The notes beneath the pieces are model-generated. The model was not told where the DNA came from. It saw only the letters and a program-made list of their open reading frames with translations, and ran no database searches. Positions 32,213 to 44,199 of a stretch of DNA of 64,000 nt are shown here, piece by piece. A program made the translations under genes and the position numbers. The first letter of the stretch is position 1. The number at the start of each line of letters is the position of its first letter. The stretch comes from Spongospora subterranea f. sp. subterranea (taxonomy: Eukaryota > Endomyxa: Phytomyxea > Phytomyxea > Plasmodiophorida), in contig JAUGWO010000217.1 in the NCBI GenBank assembly GCA_049724395.1, positions 1-64,000 of the forward strand, written 5' to 3'.

Positions 32213-34990
32213 TTAACTTAAAACGTATTCGAGAGCATCGATTCCGGACTGCCGTCTGGCGAATTGACGTGCCCATTGACGTAATCCAAGCCGGATCGCC
32301 TCATCTGGTGACCAAGCTTTCGACGAAGTTAATCGATGTAGATCAGCGAGCTCCGGCGGCAAAATAGCTTTTATGTGCCGGTCGAGCAAGGCCTTGTACG
32401 AGACAAGGTCAGGGACCAGATTGTGGGTGGCAAAGGACTCGAAGACGGTCAGTGCACCATCAGTTAGTCCACCTAGTGTGTACACATAAAGGAGACTGTT
32501 CATGATCGGCAAAGAAATCTCCAGATCGTATCTATGCATAGTTTGCAAGAGTCAGGTAACATTCGCAAATAACGTCGCCGCTAAGAATTTTTGATAATAA
32601 AAGGACGTCAAAAAAGAACAAAATAATCTCATTCGTACCTAATTTGCATGGCTTCGAGAACTTCTTCTGCGATCTGCGCCCGATCCTGGACTGATAGCGA
32701 GGCAGAACCACATGAGGAGCGAACCAGAGTATAGGGTCCAGGTGTATAACGCTGCGACGTCGACAAGCACGATAAAAATTGGCGAAACAGAACCTGCACA
32801 AATCAATAGTTAAGTGAAGAGAATATCAACAGGGTTCATTGAAGAGACGTCGTTGCAAATCTTAGTCTATTCGAATCAACACAAACAGAATGATGATACG
32901 TCAATAAACGACATTTTTAACCGAAAACGACGACCGACTTAGAGCAACAAATACTTCAGACGATATGAAACTTCAGACTGCACAATCGAACGAAATCCAG
33001 AAAACCCTGATTACCTGTAACGTTGGTTTACCAAGGTTGAGCTTTGACATTTGCTCAATGAGTTGCAGGGCAATATCGACATTGCCAAGACGGGCAGCAG
33101 CGATCATGACAATGGTCATAGTGTGCGCATCGGGGACACAGTGCTGATTCTCCCGCATACGCTCGTACATTGGAATTACATATGAACGGCTGTGCCCGGA
33201 AGTGGCAATGCTATGCATTATAGCGTTGAATTGTATTGTTGTTAGATCATGGCCCTAATCGAAGTTCCCATTGTTAAACACATTCCTAAAGCATGTCCTG
33301 GTCTTTAACCGAAACCCTGAGGAAAAAAACCTGGCTACAACAAAACTTCTTTGATGTGATAAATAAACCATCAAAACTTAGTCGACGAACGAGTTACATG
33401 AAACTGCAAAATGTAGAACGAAAAATAAAAATACAATCGAAATTCTGAAAATGCATTATCTATACATCAATTACAATTAATATAAAAACCAGTTGATTTG
33501 AAATTTCACGGATTTGCTAAATTATCTGCTGAGAAAGAAAATAAGATGACAAAAGAAGTTTACGTACAACTTCGATGATTTCTTCAAAAAGCTGCGATGC
33601 TCTGGCAACCATGCGCAGCTTGCCGGCAACCTGAATCATAGAAGTATACAGCTTGCACGACACTATCCCGGCCAGGTGACGATACTCATCGAATACGTCC
33701 AAAGCTACACGCCACTGATTGTTGCGAGTACAAGCCCGAACAGCGCGCTCCAGTGTCAGCTGCTCACAGCATCAAAACAGTGATACAATCCAATTAGGCT
33801 AAAACTAATGAAACATCACAGAAAAGTACTTATTACGGCGGCCAGTAATTGTTAACTTCGAAACAGAAAAAGGATTTGAAAGACCGTTCCTTCTTTGAGA
33901 GTGCAAAACGGTACATCTCATGAAAAAAAGACACATTTTTGAAAAGATAAAACAAAAATTTACACTAGTTATCTTAATATCGCGAGTCTCCATTTGAGCA
34001 AGAAGGCTTTTTGCCTGTGTGGAATCGCCCATCGCTGCGTAGACTTTCATCATGGTCGAGTAGAGAAAATGACAGCCGGCGATCGCTTCGCTTGATTGCA
34101 CCTCTGACCAAATCCGGCAAGCCTCTTCATATAATGGCCCTGACGTCAAGTAATTCAACGGTAGAGGTCTAGTACAGGTAGAAGCGGAATATACGCTGGC
34201 GTTGAAGCTGGTCGGCATCAGACATCATGTGCGAATGCTCAGGAATAACCAGGGCACCAAGGATGGCGGCAAATGTGCCTGATATCACGACATTATATTG
34301 ATGTTAATAATAAAATGATAGTGGTGAATTGCGAAGACTCGCAATAGAATAGTTCAATCAAAACGTTTCAGAAAATCCGCCATAACCTAAGAAATTGGTT
34401 TGATGACAAAACTGAGCGGAAACGCATCGCATACGCACGGTCTTTGGGTCGACTTCAAACAATTTCGGATTAAAAAGCAAGAGAAACGATAAACTGACAT
34501 ACGATTGTTGGGGTACTTTCCAGCGTCAATCATTGTCCGATATGTGGAAATGCACGATTGCGTTAGGCCATGAGCGTGTTGCAGCTTGATTAGTCGAGTA
34601 TAATTATAGACACTGGGAAAAATTCCATGGCGATTAAAGAAAGCATCCAGATCAACAGGTTCATCACTCGCTCGTAAACCGCGAATACGTTTGCGTGACT
34701 ATAACATCATTAAGCATCGATCATGATAAATCGATCAAAAAGGCAACGTGGTTGCGCAAATCACTGAATATACCCGGAGCTGAACATCATAGAACTGAAA
34801 AAAAAATCGCCTCTTGAACATGAAAACCAAAGCAACGGAAAAAATGTGATTTAGTGAATACCTCCTGAATAGCATATCGCTGCTTGTCGACTTCAGACTT
34901 CAAAGGATTCTGCTGTTTCTGTTCGCTATTAAAGACCAATGTTTTTTCCCGACGTCGATGTGTGCTAATGATCCCTATAAGTATTAATAA
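32213..34990 (-). CDS. Pentatricopeptide repeat (PPR) protein, many exons
   Basis: PPR proteins bind single-stranded RNA in mitochondria or plastids with about 35-residue helical pairs. Minus-strand exons in order show such pairs: FFNRHGIFPSVYNYTRLIKL then CISTYRTMIDAGKYP (34500-34700), EEACRIWSEVQSSEAIAGCH then YSTMMKVYAAMGDSTQAKSL (33970-34140), CKLYTSMIQVAGKLRMVARA (about 33570-33700), VPDAHTMTIVMIAAARLGNV then ALQLIEQMSKLNLGKP (33010-33220), ALTVFESFATHNLVPDLVSY (32380-32560). Introns are about 100-150 bp. The first exon (about 34880-34990) is basic (STHRRREKTLVF). Exact start and one junction near 34150 are unresolved, so a lesion there is possible. Probably a mitochondrial RNA factor. 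Confidence 0.75.
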
Positions 34991-35642
34991 TATGATCAGA
35001 ATTATCCTCCCACAATCAAGGATCCATCAGTAATGTTATACGACACGCGGCCAGTTCAATATCACAGAGAGCGTGTAAAGGAGGTATCGAACATTAACAT
35101 AACTTCGGTGTTAAGAGATCTATTGGTGTTACAGACACGAACCATGTTTGGTGGGTAACAGTAGCTGTGTAGAGTCAAAATCAAATGTAGTTGGTCGAAT
35201 AGATGAACGGGATGGAGCTGTGGGTATAGCCGATGAGGCCAATGAGCGGGATAGGATTCGTGATGATGATAGCATTAAACAGCCGTTTTTAGAGGAAACA
35301 GGAGCTGGAGATGGCCAGGTCAGCCTTCAGGCTCAGGACGAATGGGTATTTACTGCGACACCAGTGCAGCTTCGGTGCTTGCCACGGGGATCTTCGATTC
35401 AGAGACCCCCAACGGGATCACGATGAAACAACTTACCGTTAGGCCGTTCACTACTATTGGATAGTTTGCTGACAAAGTGCCTTCCAGGCATGCCGTCAAA
35501 ACCGAGCTGAATCGTAAATTCTAATGGGTAAGCTGAAAACATGAGGACAGGAGACAAGAAATAGTTTGAACACTGATAACAATATGGCATGAGTTAGTTT
35601 AACGATATGTTGGAACTGAGAAACAGTTTTGCTTTGAAAAAT

Positions 35643-36470
35643 TTAATCTTCAACCGGTCCAAGATAGTCCTCGTTTATGCTGCCAACAACCGAGATCTCA
35701 TTGGCGGCTGGGCGAATACCAACTATCTTTACTATGATAAGCGATCCTTTCACAATCTTCAGCTCCTGGTCAGTCGAGACGAAAGCAGGAGCTTCGGAGC
35801 CCGTGTCGAACTGCATGTCGGGTGGCATGCATAACTGACTGACAAATATCTCCAGTGGACCAGCACGAGCAAATACCCCAGACTAAAACACGTCGCAAGT
35901 CTTTTAAAGCAATATTTCATAATAATGAGCAGTTCGAAACTGACTCTGCAAAGAAACACCACAGCACATATAAAAAACACAGATGAAACAGATTATAAAT
36001 CCGTGAGAACGATTTCAAACTGCAATATACTGAGAGTCCTGGAATATTAAGAATGAGAATATAAGTAGACAAAAACGTGGTTATAACATCCGACTACAAA
36101 TCTGGTATCAAACCAACGAATGCAAACTAGAAGAATCAAGCAATATTGAAGTAAAGATGAAGGGATCACTATGAGAATTATTAAGTACCTGATTAACTGC
36201 GAAGACTTCAGCAGGAAGTACCTCATTCCTGAATGGTCTAAACACGAGTGCCAGATATTTGACGGGAAAATGGGCCCAGCCGGTGTCAACATTGAGGACA
36301 CCTTTGCCATAGCTCTTGACGGCTGTCACCAATATCGTGTAGCCATATGTACCGCTGCATTGGCCCTCTACTTTCCGCCGCAGCTCCGAGAGGACCTTGG
36401 ATCCTAGATCGCGACCGAAATATTTGGGTGGAACCGCCAGGTCTTCCTCTCGATCCACCTGCAACATCAT
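35643..36470 (-). CDS. RPB7: DNA-directed RNA polymerase II subunit Rpb7
   Basis: Rpb7 pairs with Rpb4 as the stalk of RNA polymerase II and touches the emerging transcript. Exon 1 (36189-36470) begins MMLQVDREEDLAVPPKYFG, which aligns without gaps to the Rpb7 start and fixes the ATG at 36470 rather than an upstream in-frame Met. Then come RKVEGQCSGTYGYTILVTAV and the tip-domain end HFPVKYLALVFRPFRNEV. Exon 2 (35643-35882) joins in phase 0 with SGVFARAGPLEIFVS, the OB-fold, and ends ISVVGSINEDYLGPVED, matching the family C-terminus. The 306-bp intron is long for this window. The length of about 173 residues is normal. It lies downstream of the capping triphosphatase on the same strand, with a 410-bp gap. 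Confidence 0.93.
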
Positions 36471-36880
36471 GGATCCAAACCAGGATGTCATGTTAGTAAA
36501 TATAGCCAACGACGTCGCAGATGGCGTTACCGACCAGGAAGAACATTGGATCGTCAGGCCGTCGCGATCGCTGGACGAGAAGAGTGACGCTGAGTCCGTG
36601 GATTCTGTGGGCGAGATCCTCATGAGATGATCTAATATCTTGACAAAAAACTGTTATCAGTGAGCTACTGTACACATTCCAAATCTTCTGAACGTTCAAA
36701 AGTGCTTCCAATATCTATATACGGCTATTCCAAAGTCAGCATTATCAGATTGCCTATGAATCGGATCAGGCCAACGGCCAATATATTGTTGAGTTTTCGG
36801 AGTTTCCAAGAATTGGAAACCTACACACAGTAGAGCAACACTTTCAACGAAAAAAAAAACAGAAATTCCACCACTGTTGA

Positions 36881-38657
36881 CTACTGTACTCGAGGTCTTT
36901 TATTACTGGATTGAACAGTCGCCGCTGCACTCCGCGGCCAACGGAAGTTCGGATCGACGAGCCGAGAACAGGCGTATAAATTATTGAGCCAGGCGTGGCA
37001 AATCTCGATCAACGCGTCAAGCTGCTCTTTTTCAAATAAATCAACAATGCGATGGTTATCAATTATCTCAAGCTCCACTTCGTATGTGGTCGTAGGCCTT
37101 CCAACACCGACACCCTCATGGACTTGAACAAACGTTGTAATCTGACGATAGGAAAATTTAGAGCGGAAAAAAAATGCTGAATAGCAATTCGACAAATAAC
37201 TTGGCAATACCAATGAACACAAATTCCGGAAACGAGTTACCTCAGTTAAATCTAGAGACCAAGCAGCAAAAGCGTATGATCGACGGTCTTTCCTTCGAAT
37301 TCGAATACAGCGGGATGACGATGGATCGCATGGCACCTCTTTAAATGATGATTAACGTCAGAAAATTACAACGACGAGCGTAAATTGTCTCAAATTGCCT
37401 GTATTCGCCGAGAAACGAATGTCGTACTGGGAGGATGGAACATGTATATCCAGATGGCCCAAAGAAGATTTTTTTACCTGATAAATTAGCAAAATCAGCA
37501 AGTACTTGATACAGCGTGGGAACAATGCTCAATAGAAAAAGGATTCCATGACTACGCAAAAAAACTGGAAAATTGGAAAATCAGCCACTGGTTAAAATAT
37601 TTACGACAAATACAAGGATGAATAGGAGGAAATGGCCAATCCATGGAAGAAAGCCATGCATTCAGTTGCGATTACGTGCAAACAAAACCCGGCAATCAGA
37701 TCAAGAGAAAAAATAGCGAATTAGAGCAACTAACGTGCCGAAGCGGTTGTTGCGTTTTCTCGTTAATAGAAGTGCGCACTCGATCCTCATGGAAATGGTC
37801 CAATTCGACAGAATGCCGATATTTGATGCCATACCTGACATGCTCCGCATTGCTCCATTGTGTTAGTATCTGCGACGGTGACCCATGAGCATCCGAACAA
37901 AGACGGGAACTCATGCAATGTAGATATAACGTTTCGAGAGCACAGAAGATCCGTTTAAAAAACTGACGTATTAGTAATGTCAAAAAACATTCGAAAAGAA
38001 ATACTCGGAGCAAACGTTGAAATTGTTCTTCTGAAACGCCCGGGACAAAGTTCAACGACACGTCCGGCAAAGTCTCAAAATATCCAGAACGTAAAGGGGT
38101 TGTACCCATGACCTGAGAACACGAACTTCGGTTAAGCAAAAATGCAAAAGTGGAATATGGTTGGACGCACACCAAGATTGAGCCGGGAGTTCTTGTTGCA
38201 AATTAAACCGACTTTTCCCTCAAACTGTAAATCATGGTTATTTTGCAACACAAAACACAAAGACAAACAGAAAAAATACACATCGGTTCTACCACAAAAA
38301 ACAACATATACGTTACCAAACGCTCTTAAACAATACCTCGATGTAAGGGTGAACGATATATGTCGATAAAAAGCGATGAATGGATAATATTGTATCAGAG
38401 TGTAGAGAAAGTCCACAGAGATTGAGCCTATTGACGGGACGATGTCCTGATAAGGCTGTTGATGAAGGTGGCGGTCTGGCACCATGCGCAATAGCGGAAG
38501 GCACCTGCGAGGCCTCTGCATGAGAGGCGGGAGAAGATAGATTGGGGGCCGAAGCAACTGTCGTGCTAGGCAAAGGCTGGACACCAGTGTTTTCCAGAGG
38601 CAGCAGGTCATGATTGCCGGTCACTGGCTGAGTGATGGCGCCATCAACTCCCGTCAT
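36881..38657 (-). CDS. mRNA 5'-triphosphatase (Cet1-type capping enzyme subunit beta)
   Basis: This enzyme removes the gamma phosphate from new mRNA 5' ends, the first capping step, in a metal-dependent beta-tunnel. Exon 1 (38337-38657; ATG 38657, MTGVDGAITQ) has a Ser/Pro-rich leader and ends RFLSTYIVHPYIE. The next exon (to 38224) starts FEGKVGLI, giving IEFEGKVG, the signature metal-binding E-x-E-x-K-x-G strand. Then come LRSGYFETLPDVSLNFVPGV with SEEQFQRLL, a piece with DHFHEDRVRTSINE, IRRKDRRSYAFAAWSLDLTE (to 37241), and the last exon (36881-37141) with TTTYEVELEI, the second metal-binding Glu pair. It ends KRPRVQ. The order matches the Cet1 family. The exon carrying residues between 37340 and 37560 is the least certain. 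Confidence 0.87.
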
Positions 38658-38861
38658 CTACTGAATCAGCTGCGGCGACAGAAGCTATTTTGAATACTGA
38701 CGGTGACTAAACAAATACGCCGTGCAGCAGTGGCAATTGATGAGGAACCCTAAATGAAGGGAGAATCCTTTAAAAAATGTGTAGCAAACTTACGGAAATG
38801 AATCGTGATAGCAGGACAATTTTTGCAAAACATTGGTTATTACTTCCCCTGGATGAATTGC

Positions 38862-38867
38862 AAAAAA
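38862..38867 (-). terminator. Pol III terminator of tRNA-Val
   Basis: Six T on minus directly adjoin the tRNA 3' end. Confidence 0.85.
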
Positions 38868-38940
38868 TGCTCCTGGACAGGATCGAACTGCCGACCTTCG
38901 CGGTGTAAGCACGATATGATGACCACTACATCACAAGAGC
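38868..38940 (-). tRNA. tRNA-Val (UAC)
   Basis: The 73 nt on minus fold as a full cloverleaf. The acceptor GCTCTTG pairs with CAGGAGC, with discriminator A. The D arm contains TAGTGGTCATCA. The anticodon stem TCGTG/CGCGA encloses CTTACAC, so the anticodon is TAC. The T stem GGCAG/CTGTC encloses TTCGATC. A T6 run on minus (38862-38867) directly follows as terminator. No intron. A copia-type LTR begins 8 bp upstream of its 5' end. Confidence 0.94.
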
Positions 38941-38948
38941 AGCTTTCG

Positions 38949-39066
38949 ATCTTACAGATGCGCAAGAAGGTTGATAGCAAATTAAACTTTATTAAGTTCC
39001 TTGGGAGAGTGTACTCTCTCTGTTAAGTAATGATGGTCTTCATATGTTAGCGCATGGTCTGATACG
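38949..39066 (-). repeat. 3' LTR of the copia fossil
   Basis: Begins ATCTTACAGATGCGCAAG on plus and ends CTGATACG. It matches 42766-42880 over its length, with an indel-rich middle. At about 118 bp it is short for a copia LTR, so the visible repeat may not be the whole LTR. Confidence 0.8.
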
Positions 39067-42000
39067 CTCCCTGGCTAACTGAATGCAGGAAACCATCATT
39101 CGTCAGGGAAAACCAAGAGGCTTTTGAAGATTCTTTCATTTAAAGGCTTCGTAAGTATATCGGCAACCATATTGTTCGTCGGGACGTACTGTACGTCAAT
39201 CCTTTGTTCTTTAATCATGTCTCTAACGTAATGGTATTGGATATCTATATGCTTCGATCTTTGACTGGAGCAGTCGTTTTTTTCAATAAATAACGCTCCT
39301 TGGTTGTCCTGATATAACATTGTTTTTGGCACTTGTTTCAGCAGCCTAAGCTCAATCAAAAGATCTTGTAGCCAAATAACTTCTTCAGTTGCGGAACATG
39401 CTGCTATATATTCGGCTTCCGTCGTCGATATTGCGACGCATCCTTGCTTTTTGGATTTCCAAATATTCGGATTTTCACCCAATGTTATCAAGATTCCAAT
39501 TACTGATCTGCGATCGTTTGGGTCGGGTCCATAACTGCTATCCGCCCATGAAATAATCTCCAAACGGTTTGACTTGAACAGAATGCCTTCATTAGCGGTC
39601 CCCTTCAGATATTTGATGATCCTTTGAGTAGCATGCCACAACGTTTTCGTCGGTTTTGAAATATGACGGCTGATGTTGTTTACGGCGTATGCGATGTCAG
39701 GCCTTGTTGCGTTTGCCAGATACTGTAGACATCCTATCGCCTCTCGAATTGGATATTGATTTGTTTCCTCGTCATCATCGCCTGCCTCATATGGCTTCGT
39801 CATTGGTGTCGATGCATGCTTGCAATGTTCTTGTCGATACGTCGCGATGACTTCCCTGATGTATTTTGTTTGTGTCAGTAATATTCCGTTGTTCGGGTAT
39901 GATAACTCCACCAGTGATTAGAAGATCGTCGACGTATATCGCTATCATGGTAATTTGATCGTTGTGACCGCTCTTGTACCATAGACACGGTTCTTTTCTC
40001 GACTGGATGAAATTGTTCGATCTGATTTGTCAAACAACGTCTTCTGCCACTGTCGCCCCGCTTGCTTCAGACCGTATAGGGCTTTGTTCAGCAAACATAA
40101 CTTGTTCTCCGCTCCGGTTTCGCAAAACCTTCGGGTTGAAGCATGTAGATACTTTCGTCCCAAGGGGCGTTCAAATAGGCAGTAGTAAAGTCCTTTTGAA
40201 AAATCTTCCCACTTTTTATGTGTGGCAGTTGCTAACAGGACTCGTAATGATGTGTGAGCTAGTACCGAAGAGAAGGTCTCGTCGTAGTCGACTCCGAATC
40301 TTTGGGAGTATCCTTTAGCGACATAACGTGCCTTGTGCTGCATCTGTCCTGCTGCATCAGTCTTCTCGGTAAAAACCCACCTGCCAGTGATCGGCTTGAT
40401 ATCATCTGGTGGATCCACGAGCGTCCATGTCTGGTTCTGCTCGTGTGCCGTCATTTCTTTGAACGCAGCTTGATACCATTGTTGGGCCTCAGGAGACTTC
40501 ATCGCTTCTTTGGACGACTTCGGTAGTTTCTGACTAATGGTGTTGTTGGTCGCATACACGAATTCGTCAATGATCTCCATTTGCTCATGATTGTCCTCAT
40601 CTCGAGTTCGTTGTTGATCGGTGAATTGACTTTCATTGAATGTCACAGCGTGTCGAATCAAAATTCTTTTGTCGGCAAATCTTTGTAGCACTTAACCTTT
40701 TTGATATTGAGGGTAACCCAGGAAGACGCATTTCTCCGCTGTTGAATCAATGCTTGTTCGGAACGACTTGTCGATATTTGCCCAAGCAATACATCCAAAT
40801 CTTCGGAATTGCTCGACTTCGGGGGTTTGGTTACACCATAATTCGTATGGCGTCTTCCACTGAATTCTTTTGGTTGGTAACCTGTTCAGGGTGAAAACAG
40901 CATAGCGAACGGCAAACGTCCAGTAAGAATTTGGGAGATTTGACTCTGTCAGAACGCATCGTGCCATCTGCATGATCGTGAGGTTTCGGCGCTCCGCTTG
41001 TCCATTCTGTTGCGGGCAATACGGGACCGTTCTCTGATGTTTAATCCCATTTTGTAGTAGGAAGACGCTCATCAAACTATTTACATATTCACCGCCTCCA
41101 TCAGTTAGAAGGGTCGTCAAACGTTCCTTGGTTTCCGCTTGTGCGTCTGTCATGAACCGTTGTAGAGCATCAAGTACTTCTTCGGCACTCTTTGTTTTCA
41201 GAAACGTGATCCAGGTCCATGTTGAAAACAGGCAATTAAAAGTGATATAATATCTATAGCCTTCAGGACCTGGTTCCAAAAATGGTCCTTTCAGATCGGA
41301 AGAGACAATTTCGTATTGCCTCGTCGGCTTCGTTTGTGCTTGTTCAAGAGTGATTGTCTCGAATGCATTCATTGTCGGACTCTTCAGTGGCGCTATTGTG
41401 TACAGACCATTCTTCACCTTCGCCGTCAAGATGGTCTCTCCATCTGCAGTCTTGATGTGCATATGGTCTTTGATGACGATGGTCAGGCGTAGTTTGGTAA
41501 GGGTATGTGCCGAAATTAGCGTATTTGTCGCGTTGGCACGTGCAGGACATTGGGTAGAGTGATCAACGGCTCTGTTGATAGTACCAACATACCTTTTCCC
41601 GCTGCCTTGGATACCTGGCCATTGCTGACTGCATAAAGACCGGTTTCGTCATGCTTTGATAATTCCGGAGAATCGCTCGGTTTTTCGTTATGGAAACATT
41701 CCTCCACTATTAATGAGAAATCCATCTACAGCACTAGCGTTGCTGAAAGTTACAACGCAGAATCCCTTGAATTCATCTGGGTCGGTAAAATCTGCCAAAA
41801 CCGCCGATGATTTGGTGCGGTTCTCCTCCTTCTCTTTGAGCCAGTCTGGCTTCAATTCAGGATGCAGGTGCCAGCATTCAGGATTGTCGTGGCCGTCCTG
41901 TGAACACTTTGTGCAATGCTTCTTCCTTCTTTGTCCATTTGTTCTCTTCCGCAACGTCTTTAATGCTTTGAGCTCCGGTGTCTGCGCGTCGTCGCTGGAT

Positions 42001-42765
42001 TTTGGCTTGTTGCCAATCTTTTCGCGTTCTGTCGCGAGCAATAGATTCGTCAGCTTCGCGATCGTCTTGATCTCTGAAGCTCGAACTGCCGCTTTGGCTT
42101 GTTCATAATCTTGTGAGAGGCCGTGCAGGGCCTTCGCACATAGCGCTATTTCGCCCATGTTGATGCCTAGCGTGATGAGGTCATGATACGTCTCAATCAA
42201 GCGGTCTAGGTAGATCTTCACTGTCTCGGTGGAACTTCTCTTGTCCTCGATGAACTTTCCGAATTTTGTACAAGCTTGAGAATCTCGATTTCACACAATT
42301 TTGCCCATACGTCCTTGGTATAGCGGCATGATGCAGTTTGCTTGTATGCAAGGTGAGAAAGTCTCATAGTAACTTCTGCGTAAGCGATTCGGTCGTTTCT
42401 TATCTCGGCCGTTGAAGTGCCTGGTAAAAATTCGAGGTAAGTTTCGATGCCCATGCGGATAAACTGTGCTTACAGTTTCCTTCTGAAAATTTCCCAATTT
42501 TTTCCATTAAATTCGAGAATTAGATTCAAACCAGTTGCGTACTGCTGAAGATTAACTTCTGTCTGCAGAAGATGAACACTTTCTATGTGTCCCGTTGTTC
42601 CGCTAGATCTTACTCGGCCTTGCTCTCCTTGGGCAACTACTGGTTGATCTGCGTGTTCGTGCTCTTCTTGAGCGTCGTTAGTTTCTGCCCGACGGACGCG
42701 TCTTGCCGTCCTTTCATCGTCGACATGGTTCACTTGATCCTGAGCTTCGAGAGCTGGGATTCTTA

Positions 42766-42880
42766 ATCTTACAGATGCGCAAGAAGGTTGATAGCGATAA
42801 GTTTCTTCGGAGAGTCATTAGAATGTACTCTCTCTGTTAAGTAGTGATGATCTTCATATGTTAGCGCATGGTCTGATACG
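42766..42880 (-). repeat. 5' LTR of the copia fossil
   Basis: Direct repeat partner of 38949-39066, lying just upstream of the Gag region on minus. Confidence 0.8.
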
Positions 42881-43024
42881 ATCATCACAAACAAGTACAC
42901 GAGGTTAGGTCTTAAGAAGAGTGGCGAGTGATTGTATTAAGGATAATTACAACGAACCAATCAGTTAAAACAGTCAAACCTCTTCATTCAGTTTATCAAA
43001 TACGAGAAACAGGCCACCCAGCTG

Positions 43025-44080
43025 ATGAAACCGTATCTCGATAACCTTATGGAGATGTATTTCGAAATCCAGATTGGCGAAACAGCTTTGCGCGCAAAAG
43101 CCTTAGGCGGACTGCCTGCCGGAAGCGTAGAAGCAAGTAAAAGCGTCCATAAGAGCGACACAGAATGTTACCTTCCCCAGACTAATCAATTTTTTTCTCG
43201 CAACAGAACGAGACGAGAAGAGTACTACAGGTCTAAATACCGACCAACGGCGATGCAAACTGTTTCAGTTCTAACACGGAAATGAGGCGAAAAAATCCAA
43301 CTCAAAACGAGATGGTACGAAATCCAACAACCACAACGGCAGAGGCAGTAACTACCATAACGACAAGTATTGCCCACTTTGCAGACGATCGACGCATTCG
43401 AACGAATAATGTTGGCTACTTCATCCACACTTGAAGACGCAATAAACACCTGGCCAACGAGACGAGACCTGACCTGGCCTTTGCGATCAACAACATTGAC
43501 CGACTTGCCCTTCAAAGAAGATTCGTTTTTGAAAGTAGCTCCAGAATTAGGTCTAACCTTTACACAAAGCCGATCACCAACTTACAGGATGGGCGGACAG
43601 CGAATTTGCTGGTGACAAAAGCGATTGTATTTCGACTACTGGATGGATATTTTCTATTGGAAATACCGTCATCTCTTGGAAAGCATAAAACAAACCACAG
43701 TTACTTTATCCACAACAGAAGCAGAATATATTGCAGCTTTCGATGCGACGAAGAAGTCATATGGGTACAAGATCTACTGTATGAACTTGAAATAATTGCC
43801 AAAAAACACGCGACATTGCATCAAGATAACCAAGATGCAGTTTTCCTTAGAAAGAATATTTCTGAACAAGTCCCGGACCAAGCATAAAGACGTGCAACAT
43901 CATTTATTCGTGAGAAGACACAGGAAGGACGGATCAATAATGTATATCGTCCAATCGTCCAACCGAGCTCATGATTGTAGATATTCTTACAAAACTACTC
44001 TCACATCCACTCTTCGTAAAACATCGAACTACGTTAATGGACAAGAGATGTGCAACAGCGGAACTACAGTACCACACTGA
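43025..44080 (+). mobile_element. Copia-type fossil fragments, plus orientation (Gag and RNase H parts)
   Basis: A Gag-like piece near 43030-43260 (GETALRAKALGGLP) resembles the Gag of the neighbouring copia element. Pieces at about 43690-44040 resemble its RNase H end (LSTTEAEYIAAF). The middle is missing or unrecognisable. The fragment is old and heavily broken, and its orientation is opposite to the main element. Confidence 0.7.
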
Positions 44081-44199
44081 CTATTCAGCGAAGGGGCGTA
44101 TTAGCAAACACGCTTTCTTGTCGCCGTGATACTTAATGTTCGTTAATACAATCACTCCCCACTCTTCTTCCGCCCTAACCTGACCGCTGGAACTTGCTT

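Larger units (their letters stand above)
38949..42880 (-). mobile_element. Ty1/copia-type LTR retrotransposon fossil, nearly full length
   Basis: The element lies on minus between two short direct LTRs (38949-39066 and 42766-42880). The order of parts is the copia order: Gag with a CCHC-like region (about 42.7-41.8 kb), protease (about 41.7-41.5 kb), integrase (about 41.45-40.7 kb; includes CPQQNGQAERRN), reverse transcriptase (about 40.6-39.8 kb; includes the ITGRWVF region and ALYGLKQAGRQW) and RNase H (to about 39.1 kb; STTEAEYIAACSATEEVIW). Integrase before reverse transcriptase separates it from gypsy types. It is broken, with about four to five interruptions. The LTRs differ at well over a tenth of positions, so it is of moderate age. 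It starts 8 bp from a tRNA gene. Confidence 0.92.

Noticed and set aside
36171-36630. Plus-strand ORFs opposite Rpb7 exon 1
   Set aside because: Minus strand matches Rpb7 residue by residue; the plus frames are shadows.
40302-40894. Plus-strand ORFs inside the copia fossil
   Set aside because: Antisense to clear integrase and reverse-transcriptase frames.
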